From Deltaproteobacteria bacterium (GTDB taxonomy: Bacteria > Desulfobacterota > Binatia > UBA9968 > JAJDTQ01): DNA of 64,000 nt. The position numbers and the translations under genes were made by a program. This document shows, piece by piece, positions 30,348 through 37,556 of the stretch (positions are counted from its first letter, which is position 1; the number at the start of each line of letters is the position of its first letter). A model generated the notes under the pieces. It was not told the DNA's origin. It saw only the letters and a list, made by a program, of their open reading frames with translations, and did no database searches. The stretch is from positions 1 through 64,000 of the forward strand of contig JAPOPM010000199.1 of NCBI GenBank assembly GCA_026712905.1, given 5' to 3'.

Positions 30348-32942
30348 TCAGAACACCCAGCGCCAGCCGCCGAGGAATGTGACCTCGGGGTCGGCGCCCC
30401 TGCGGTGGCCCGGGCGGTGGCTGTACACCGCACCCAGGCGAAGCTCGCCCTTGGGCAGCGGCCGGAGCCACTCGCCGGAGAAGTCCATCTGCCGCCCGCT
30501 GGGCGCCAGGCCGGCCGACAGTGCGTCGTACGACACCGCTCCCGCCTTGGTGCGGCTCACGGGCACGGTCATCGATGCCCGGCCGCGCTCCACGCGCAGC
30601 GGTTGCGACACGGAGAAGCGCACCGCGCCGGCTCCCGCCAACGCCCGGCTCGCGTGCAGGGCGAACGCGCTGGTGGCCAGCGACGACACCCCGTCCACGA
30701 AGCCCCCGCGCGCATCCGGCACGACGATCCCCACCTCCGCGTTGGCGCCGATGCGCCATCCGCCCAGGTCCGTGCGCGCGTCCACTCCCAGGAAGGACGT
30801 GTCCGCCGCGAGGCCGCCGAAGCCGCCTTCGCCCACGCTCCCCAGAAGCGTCTTGGGCTCGCCGATCCACCCCGCACGCACGCCCCACGGCGACCCCACG
30901 CGCCGCCAGCTCAGTGCCGCTCCCAACGTGGGCCGCTGCCCCGGCAGCCCCTTGGTGGTGAACGCGGCCGCCGACACGCCTCCCCGCGCCGCCAGGGTGG
31001 CCTGCACCGCCCCCTCGGCCAGCGACATGTGGCTCCCCAGGACATCCGACGACGCCTCCAGGCGCGTGGCGTGGACACTCAAGGCCGCCATCTCTCCGCC
31101 CGGGCCGGCTTGCGCGCCCCCGTGAACGGACTCATCCGCTTCCGCGTACGCCGACACACCCGCGGACTCCTCGCCCGCGCCCCTGTCCGTGCGCCCACGC
31201 ACCTGCGTGGTGACGCTCTCTCCGCCCACCCGCGACGGGTCCTCCGCCAGGAAACTCCGCAGCCGCGCCGCCACCGACGGCCCGCCGGCGGTTCCGGTGA
31301 AGTCCCCCAGCCGGTACCAGAATGGCGCTCCCAGTCGGTCCACCGCCATCACCTCCCGTGACCCCAGCGACCGGCGCAGACCGTCGCCGAAGGCCGTCCC
31401 CGGGCTGATGGACGTGGACAGGAGCCGGAAGCCGTTGGCGCCCACGCTCGTCCCCACCGGCACCTCCAGGACGCCCACCGGCGAGGTCGCCGCGCCCAGG
31501 TCCATCGAACCTCGGCCGTAGATGGCCGGGTCGGCGTAGAACCCGCTCCGGTCGGCGGTATCGAACAGCCGGGCCACCAGGTCCGTGTTCGACAACTGGT
31601 CCCGGAAGAGCTGCTTCATGATGGCGAGCCCGCCCGACACCATGGGGGCGGCGAAGGATGTCCCTCGGAGATTCGCGTAGTCCCGGCTTGAGAAACGGGG
31701 ACTTATGTTGCCGAAATAGGCGCTACGGATTGCCTCGCCAGGAGCGGCGATGCAGAAGTCCGCGGCGATACCGCAGCGATTGGAGAAGGACGCGATCCGC
31801 CCGTCGTTGGGACTCAACGCCACCACCGCGACGGAATGGCCCTGCAACTCTTCGATGCGCGCCGGAATGCCCGGATTGATGTCGACGGAAACCGCGTTGA
31901 GCGCGTCGCGCGGGCAGAACTCCACCGTCGCGGAATCGCACGCGTCTCCGTGCGAGTTTCCCGCCGCCCACACGAGGATGACCTTTTCCTCGGAATCCGC
32001 CTGCGCCAGGGCGGCGAGGGTCGTCGCATAGTTGTCGCGCAGATCCTCCTCGGTGTAGCCGTCGATCAGACCCTGGTAGCCGAAGCTCAGGTTCAGGATG
32101 TCCACCTTCCGGTCGCCGTCCCGCCACGAGAACACCTGCCCGTACAGCGCGGCGTCCTCGGCGTCCACGGTGGGCAGAGCCTCCACCGGCACCGGCCTGT
32201 AAACGCCGTCGCCCGACCCCAGGGTGAGGGCGAACACGGCAAGGTCAGCGCCCCAGGCCACGCCGTGGTGACCGATTTCCGAATCGGTCCGTGCCCCCGC
32301 CGCCACGCTCGCCACCGCCGTGCCGTGAGACAGGAGGCCGGCCTCGGACAGGGTCTCGTCGATCGCGCCGGGCGTGAATTCCTCGGTGACCTTCCTGTTG
32401 TCGTTGCCCGCGATCGACGGGTGCTCCAGGTCGATGCCCGTGTCCAGGACGCCAATGGTCACCCCGGCGCCGGGCTCGACGTCCGGCCCCATCAGCACGC
32501 TCAGGTTGCCGTAGGCCTCGTCCGCGTTGATGTGGGTCAGTCCCCACTGGTTCCAAAACCCCGTGTGCTCCCGGGACTCCTCGGCGGCAGCTTCCGCGGC
32601 CTCGTTGAATTGCTCCAACTCGACGCAGTCGCCGTCGTGGACGGCGACGCACGGCTCCGACGGTAGCGCGGGACTGCCGACCACGCCGCAGCCGGCGAGA
32701 GCAACCGGCAGAAGAAGGACGAGCAGTAAGACTTTCCAGGCTGTGACAAAACTCCCGAGGCAACGATCCCCCGAAGAGTCATTCCCGCGAAGGCGGGAAT
32801 CCAGGGGTGGCGAGGCGGGGAAACGCCCCTGCAGTGCCCCACCCCCACCACCCCTGGATTCCCGCTTTCGCGGGAATGACGTTCCGTAGGGTCCTTGCTT
32901 CATGAGTCTTGACACAGCCTGAATCGCGGGATGACGTGACAT
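30348..32942 (-). CDS. Subtilase autotransporter (NalP-like lipoprotein protease), intact triad, 5' end fused to a repeat
   Basis: S8 protease passenger plus C-terminal beta-barrel ending GGWRWVF. The catalytic residues are Asp in GVLDTGIDLEHP (codon 32442-32444), His in SHGTAVASVAAG (32325-32327), oxyanion Asn in WAAGNSHGD and Ser in GTSFAAPM (31656-31658). A lipoprotein signal (VLLLVLLLPVALAGCG) precedes them, as in its paralogue at 32987. Here the region coding for the start has been replaced by a 102-bp repeat read in frame, so the signal would be internal by about 60 residues. The start at 32942 is only the longest plausible ATG, without ribosome site; the real start is uncertain and the gene may be poorly expressed. 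Confidence 0.75.
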   Translation of the reverse strand: MSRHPAIQAVSRLMKQGPYGTSFPRKRESRGGGGGALQGRFPASPPLDSRLRGNDSSGDRCLGSFVTAWKVLLLVLLLPVALAGCGVVGSPALPSEPCVAVHDGDCVELEQFNEAAEAAAEESREHTGFWNQWGLTHINADEAYGNLSVLMGPDVEPGAGVTIGVLDTGIDLEHPSIAGNDNRKVTEEFTPGAIDETLSEAGLLSHGTAVASVAAGARTDSEIGHHGVAWGADLAVFALTLGSGDGVYRPVPVEALPTVDAEDAALYGQVFSWRDGDRKVDILNLSFGYQGLIDGYTEEDLRDNYATTLAALAQADSEEKVILVWAAGNSHGDACDSATVEFCPRDALNAVSVDINPGIPARIEELQGHSVAVVALSPNDGRIASFSNRCGIAADFCIAAPGEAIRSAYFGNISPRFSSRDYANLRGTSFAAPMVSGGLAIMKQLFRDQLSNTDLVARLFDTADRSGFYADPAIYGRGSMDLGAATSPVGVLEVPVGTSVGANGFRLLSTSISPGTAFGDGLRRSLGSREVMAVDRLGAPFWYRLGDFTGTAGGPSVAARLRSFLAEDPSRVGGESVTTQVRGRTDRGAGEESAGVSAYAEADESVHGGAQAGPGGEMAALSVHATRLEASSDVLGSHMSLAEGAVQATLAARGGVSAAAFTTKGLPGQRPTLGAALSWRRVGSPWGVRAGWIGEPKTLLGSVGEGGFGGLAADTSFLGVDARTDLGGWRIGANAEVGIVVPDARGGFVDGVSSLATSAFALHASRALAGAGAVRFSVSQPLRVERGRASMTVPVSRTKAGAVSYDALSAGLAPSGRQMDFSGEWLRPLPKGELRLGAVYSHRPGHRRGADPEVTFLGGWRWVF
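32777..32881. repeat. 102-bp-family inverted-repeat element at the 5' end of the subtilase gene
   Basis: Complementary arms (GTCATTCCCGCGAAGGCGGG and its partner) around a core with GAAACGCCCCTGCAGTGCCC. It lies just upstream of the lipoprotein signal codons and is read in the subtilase frame (SFPRKRESRGG ... PPLDSRLRGND). Confidence 0.85.
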
Positions 32943-32986
32943 GGTGAAACCTGTGAGCGAGTTGTGTGTAAGCATGATCCCCTGGT

Positions 32987-35350
32987 TCAGAATGCCCAGC
33001 GCCAGCCGCCGAGGAAGGTCAGCTCGGGCCTGGCGTCCTTGCGGTGGCCCGGACGGTGGCTGTACACCCCACCCAGGCGAAGCTCCCCGTTCGCCAGCGG
33101 CCGGCGCCATTCGCCGGAGAAGTCCATCTGCCGGCCGCTGGGCGAAAGGCCCGCCGACAGCGGCTCATACGACACCGCCCCCGCCGTCGTCCGGCTCACC
33201 GGCACCGTCAAGGACGCTCGCCCACGCTCCACGCGCAGCGGCTGCGACACCGAAAAACGCACCGCCCCGGCCCCCGCCAGCGCCCGGCCGGCGTGCAGCG
33301 CGAACGCGCTGGTGGCCAGCGACGACACCCGGTCCACCCATCCTCCGCCCACGTCCGGCACCACGATCCCAAGCTCCGCGCTGGCGCCGAGCCGCCACCC
33401 GCCCAAGTCCGTGTGCGCGTCCACGCCCAGGAAAGAAGTGTCCGCCCGCAAGCCGCCGAAAGCGCCTTCGCCCACGCTCCCCAGGAGCGTCTTGGGCTCA
33501 CCGATCCAGCCCGCCCGCAGCCCCAGCGGCGACCCTGCCCGCCGCCAGCTCAGCGCCGCTCCCACCGTGGGCCGCTGCCCCGGTTGCCCCTTGGTGGTGA
33601 ACGCCGCCGCGGACACACCGCTCCGCGCCGCCAGGGTGGCTTGCACCGCACCCTCGGCCAGCGACATGTGGCTGCCCCGGACCTCGGACGACGGCCGCAG
33701 GCGAGCGGCGTACAGAGTGATCGGCGCCGTGTCCCCCGCCGGGCCGGCTCCTTCCCGCGCCGTGTGGAGAGGCTCCACCGTGCCGGCCTCTCCCCTTGAC
33801 GCCGCAACGTTGCCCGTGCGGCTCGCCCACGCCGGGTCGGGCACCAGGAAGCCCCGCAGCCGTGCCGTTACCGACGGCCCGCCCCCGGCATCGGTGAAGT
33901 CTCCCAGGCGGTACCAGAACGGCGCTCCCATGCGATCCACCGCCATCACTTCCCGCGACGCGAGAGACCGCTGCAGACCATCCCCGAGGGCCGTTCCCGG
34001 GCTGATGGACGTCGAAGAGAGCCGGAAGCCGTTCGCTCCGACGCTCGGTTCCACCGGCACTTCCAGCACGCCCACCGGCGAGGTCGCGGCACCCAGGTCC
34101 ATCAAGCCCCGCCCGTAGAACGCACGGTCCGCGTAGATGCCGCTGTCGTCGGCGGTCTCCAGCAGCCGGGTCACCAGGTCCGTGTTGGACAACTGGCCAC
34201 GAAAGACCTGCTTCATCACGGCCAACCCGCCGGATACCATGGCCGTGGCAAATCCGTTCCCCGAACTGACCGTGTAGGCCCGAACGGCCTGTCCCCGAGA
34301 GGGTCCGAAATAGGCGAACCGCATGCTCATCGCCGGCGCCGCGATGCAATAGTCGGCGGCAATGCCGCAACGATTCGAAAACCGTGCCAACCCTCCGTCG
34401 GCCTGGTTCACTCCCACCACGGCGACGGAATGGCCTCGCAACTCCTCGATGAGCGCGGCGAGCCCGCCCAACACATTGGGCGAAACCGCGTTCAGGAAAC
34501 CGTACCGGCAGTTGTCCGTCACCGACGGAGCGCACTCACGTCCATGGCTGCTGCCCGCCGACCATACGAGGATGGCCTTCTCCTCGGAGTCCGCCTGCGC
34601 CAGGGCGGCGATGGTGCGGCCGTAGTTGTCCCGGAGATCCTGTTCGGTGTAACCTTCAATCACACCCGACATGACCAGGCTCAGGTCCAGGATGTCCACC
34701 CTGCGGTCGCCGTCCCGCCAGGACAGCGCCTCCTCGTACTGGGCAGCATGCCTCGGGTCCGCCGACGCCAGACGCTCGAGCGATCTGGGCTCGTAGGGGC
34801 CGCTGACCGTGGAAGTGGGGACGGCGAACATGGCGATGTCGGCGCCCCAGCCAACGCCGTGGCTGGAGATCCCCTGGTAGGGGTCTCCTTCAACGAGGCG
34901 GCTGCCCGCGGCGATGCTCGCCACCGCCGTACCTAACGAAAAGGCCTCCTCGCCGGTCTCGTCCGCCGCGTCGTCCAGGAATGTTTCCGTGACGGCTTTG
35001 TTTCCGGAGAACGCCGGGTGGTCGAGGTCGATGCCGGTGTTCAGGAACCCGATCGTCACCCCGGCGCCGGGTTCGGCGTCGGGACCCTCGACAACGTTCA
35101 GGTTGCCGTAGGCCGCGTCCGCCTTGATGTAGCCGAGCCCCCACTGGTTCTCATAGCCCGGATGCTCGCGGGACTCCTCGGCCGCCGCTGCCGCGGCCTC
35201 CTGGAATTCCTCCGGCTGGACGCAGCCGTCGTGGACGGGGAGGCATTCCTCCGGAGCCAGACGGGGATTGTCGCCGATGACGCCGCAGCCGGCGAGGACG
35301 AACAACAGGAACAGGGCGATGGGGAGGGTGAATGCCGCGACTCGTGCCAT
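32987..35350 (-). CDS. Catalytically dead subtilase autotransporter (lipoprotein)
   Basis: 787 residues, paralogue of the protease at 30348 along the whole length. The lipoprotein signal is MARVAAFTLPIALFLLFVLA followed by lipobox Cys22. The protease domain keeps its fold motifs, but Asp is Asn104 (GFLNTGID), His is Leu139 (FSLGTAVAS), the oxyanion Asn is Ser267 (WSAGSSHG) and Ser is Gly366 (SSGNGFATAM). The C-terminal barrel ends GGWRWAF with the terminal Phe expected of an outer-membrane beta-barrel. The frame is intact with no decay, so loss of activity looks selected or tolerated without loss of the protein. Possible roles: binding partner, decoy or chaperone of the active paralogue. Confidence 0.88.
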   Translation of the reverse strand: MARVAAFTLPIALFLLFVLAGCGVIGDNPRLAPEECLPVHDGCVQPEEFQEAAAAAAEESREHPGYENQWGLGYIKADAAYGNLNVVEGPDAEPGAGVTIGFLNTGIDLDHPAFSGNKAVTETFLDDAADETGEEAFSLGTAVASIAAGSRLVEGDPYQGISSHGVGWGADIAMFAVPTSTVSGPYEPRSLERLASADPRHAAQYEEALSWRDGDRRVDILDLSLVMSGVIEGYTEQDLRDNYGRTIAALAQADSEEKAILVWSAGSSHGRECAPSVTDNCRYGFLNAVSPNVLGGLAALIEELRGHSVAVVGVNQADGGLARFSNRCGIAADYCIAAPAMSMRFAYFGPSRGQAVRAYTVSSGNGFATAMVSGGLAVMKQVFRGQLSNTDLVTRLLETADDSGIYADRAFYGRGLMDLGAATSPVGVLEVPVEPSVGANGFRLSSTSISPGTALGDGLQRSLASREVMAVDRMGAPFWYRLGDFTDAGGGPSVTARLRGFLVPDPAWASRTGNVAASRGEAGTVEPLHTAREGAGPAGDTAPITLYAARLRPSSEVRGSHMSLAEGAVQATLAARSGVSAAAFTTKGQPGQRPTVGAALSWRRAGSPLGLRAGWIGEPKTLLGSVGEGAFGGLRADTSFLGVDAHTDLGGWRLGASAELGIVVPDVGGGWVDRVSSLATSAFALHAGRALAGAGAVRFSVSQPLRVERGRASLTVPVSRTTAGAVSYEPLSAGLSPSGRQMDFSGEWRRPLANGELRLGGVYSHRPGHRKDARPELTFLGGWRWAF

Positions 35351-35425
35351 GCGGTAGTTGCTAACCCGAGCCGTTTTAAAAGTCCAGTTTTCCCGTCGTG
35401 TAAAACGGACACGGGTGGGTTTTCG

Positions 35426-35530
35426 TCAGAACGCCCGGCGCCAGCCGCCGAGGAAGGTCCACTCCGGGCCGGCGTCCCCGCGGTGGCCGGGCCGGTGGCT
35501 GTAAACCGCGCCCAGGCGAAGCTCGCCGTG
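35426..35530 (-). pseudogene. C-terminal remnant of a third subtilase autotransporter
   Basis: Translates as GELRLGAVYSHRPGHRGD then EWTFLGGWRRAF and stop, matching the last 34 residues of both intact paralogues. Upstream of it the frame gives unrelated residues, and the 3' end of the MEKHLA gene begins 7 bases away. A third copy was deleted down to its barrel tail. Confidence 0.8.
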
Positions 35531-35537
35531 CGAGCGG

Positions 35538-36002
35538 TCACGGCTCTTCGCCGATACCTGCTCCCAGGGCCGTCCACCGCGAGAAAGCCGCGGCCTGGCC
35601 CCGTCTGGCGCCACCCTCGTCCAGGACATTCCATACGGTGGCCTGCTCCACCAGGAAACGCCGGCCCGTCCGCGAGATGCGCACCCCGCGGTAATCGTCG
35701 ACGAAGCCGTGGGTGGTCACCCGCCCCAGCATTCGCGCCCGCTCCTCCCGGTTCACCGGCTCGGCGGTAAGCCGCGAGGGGGTCGCCGTGAGCTGAGCCC
35801 AGGTCATCTCCCATAGATCCAGGGCCCGGCGGTTGCCGTAGTTGAGGATGGGATCGTCGGAGTCGAGGTGGGACACCACCACGAAGGGCGCGGAGAAGAG
35901 CCGGTCGCTCTGGGCCTGGATGTCGCCGCTACGGTCGATGAGCTCCCGCCTCAGCCACAAGGCGTAGCTGTCCAGCAGCCAGCGGATCCAGTCAAGGTCC
36001 AT
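35538..36002 (-). CDS. MEKHLA-domain (PAS-like) protein
   Basis: 154 residues, nearly all MEKHLA domain: WLLDSYALWLRRELI, APFVVVSHLDSDDPILNYGN, RRALDLWEMTWAQL, PSRLTAEPVNREERARML, DYRGVRISRTGRRFLVEQ and ATVWNVLDEGGARRGQAAAF are all recognisable. The domain is PAS-like and in plants sits at the end of HD-ZIP III factors; bacterial stand-alone copies have no known function. I chose the ATG at 36002; an earlier ATG would add 14 residues. It lies directly before the autotransporter remnant and after the Slam-like gene, all on one strand. Confidence 0.85.
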   Translation of the reverse strand: MDLDWIRWLLDSYALWLRRELIDRSGDIQAQSDRLFSAPFVVVSHLDSDDPILNYGNRRALDLWEMTWAQLTATPSRLTAEPVNREERARMLGRVTTHGFVDDYRGVRISRTGRRFLVEQATVWNVLDEGGARRGQAAAFSRWTALGAGIGEEP

Positions 36003-36052
36003 GGAAACATCATTGCGGCAGCCGGAAGTCAGGGGCGGAGGCACGAGGCCGG

Positions 36053-37417
36053 CTAAAACTGTCTCACCACACGCAACTCGCCGCCGGTTTTCTTGTAGTC
36101 GTAGAGTTGGGCGTTGGTGGTGCGGCCTTCGTGTACTACCGACACCTCGGGGCTGAAGCCGAAGAGAGTGAGAGCACGATTGAGAACCGAGGCGCGCACG
36201 TTGTACGTCTTGTCTTCCCGGGGCACGCCGTCAGGCGTATTGGGAGACCAATCGCCTTCGTAGTCCGTCCACCGATGGCCGCCGCCCGCGCCCACCGTAA
36301 AACCCCAAGGGAGGGCTACCGACACCCCGGCCTGGAGCCAGGTGCTCCGGTTACGGAACTTGGGGTTCAGCGGCCGGTCGCGCCCGTATCCGCCGGTGGC
36401 ATCGAATCGCACCGTAGGGGTGACCACCCATCCCGCGTTGAGCGAGAAGTTCCGGACCGGACCGTCCAGCGTTTTGCGCGTGCGGTACCGCCGGTCGTGC
36501 CACGACGACCTGCCGTTGAGCGTAAGCCGGCGGGTGAACCGGTGCTTCACGGTGAGTCTCGCGCCCAAGTCGAAGTAGTCGGGCTCGTTGGCGCTCCACC
36601 GATGACGCCAATTGCCGAGCACGCTGAACTCCGTCCTCTCCGTGGCCAGGACGCGCGGTCCGGCATGCCACGACACGAGCATCTGGTCGAATTTCCCGCC
36701 CGAGTATTCCCGGCGCGAACCGTCCACGCCCAGGCGGAGCCCAAGCCGGTTCGCCAACCGATGTTGGTACTCGCCGCCGCCCCAGATCGAAAGCCCGACC
36801 CCCGAAGTGGTCAGCGACTCGGCATCACGGCGGAACGGCAGTCCGAAGATGTAGATGACTCTCTCGTTGGATGTGCCCCCGATATTGGTGTCGGGCGCCA
36901 CCGCAAAGCCCATGTGCAGGTTCCAGCCCCGGCGGCGCCGGATCTGGGCAAGGAAGCGGCCCACGTTGGCTACCACCGGTGGCGGCGGGTTGCCGGCTAG
37001 AACTCGCTCGAAATGCTGCCGGGCCAGGCCATCCTCGCCCTTGAGAAAAAACGCCCGCGCCAGCTCCAGCCGCGCGCGGACCAAACCCGGACGGTTGATG
37101 AGCATGGTACGGAAAGAAACGATGGCCTCGTCGAGCAACGCATTTCGGGCCTTTTCGGCGATGCCCGGGCGCTGCGATTCCGCGCCCGCCGCCATGCCGA
37201 TGAGAAACAGCAGATCCATGCGCCCCGGATTGGCCCGCGACAGCGGACGAAGGACATCCAGCGCCGCTTGAAACTGCCCGCTCTTGAGTAGCGTGCGCAC
37301 CTCCGCAACGTCTTCCGCGACCGAAGGAGCCGGCGCCTGGGCGGTCCCGCCCTCAGGCACGGCAACCATGAATACAGCGATCGCCACCAATGCACCGCAC
37401 ACGGATCTCAGGGTCAT
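36053..37417 (-). CDS. Slam-like outer-membrane protein (TPR plus beta-barrel)
   Basis: 454 residues. A signal peptide occupies residues 1-27 (ends GGTAQA). TPR-like helices at about 35-150 (LLKSGQFQAALDVLRPLSRA, ARLELARAFFLKGEDGLARQ) precede an outer-membrane beta-barrel from about 165 to the C-terminal VVRQF, with many alternating aromatic strands. This architecture is that of surface lipoprotein assembly modulators (Slam, DUF560), which move lipoproteins to the cell surface. The adjacent upstream gene encodes a candidate client lipoprotein. AAAGGTG precedes the ATG. A hairpin with a T-run sits 24 bases before the start, so expression may be attenuated. Confidence 0.8.
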   Translation of the reverse strand: MTLRSVCGALVAIAVFMVAVPEGGTAQAPAPSVAEDVAEVRTLLKSGQFQAALDVLRPLSRANPGRMDLLFLIGMAAGAESQRPGIAEKARNALLDEAIVSFRTMLINRPGLVRARLELARAFFLKGEDGLARQHFERVLAGNPPPPVVANVGRFLAQIRRRRGWNLHMGFAVAPDTNIGGTSNERVIYIFGLPFRRDAESLTTSGVGLSIWGGGEYQHRLANRLGLRLGVDGSRREYSGGKFDQMLVSWHAGPRVLATERTEFSVLGNWRHRWSANEPDYFDLGARLTVKHRFTRRLTLNGRSSWHDRRYRTRKTLDGPVRNFSLNAGWVVTPTVRFDATGGYGRDRPLNPKFRNRSTWLQAGVSVALPWGFTVGAGGGHRWTDYEGDWSPNTPDGVPREDKTYNVRASVLNRALTLFGFSPEVSVVHEGRTTNAQLYDYKKTGGELRVVRQF

Positions 37418-37441
37418 CGTTCACCTTTGAATTATTGGCAA

Positions 37442-37478
37442 AAAAAGAGGGTGGCGCGAATCGCGTCACCCTCTTTTT
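37442..37478. terminator. Intrinsic terminator or attenuator between the lipoprotein and Slam-like genes
   Basis: A 17-bp stem (AAAAAGAGGGTGGCGCG with its complement, one G-T mismatch) and a 3-base loop with A/T runs on both sides, so it would work in either direction. It lies 79 bases after the lipoprotein stop and only 24 bases before the Slam-like start. Confidence 0.85.
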
Positions 37479-37556
37479 CGTGGTTAAACCTGCGAGTTCA
37501 GAGCCTTACCATCGGCCTCCGCGCCCGCGCGGCTGGCGAGTGCCAGGGCCTTTTGT

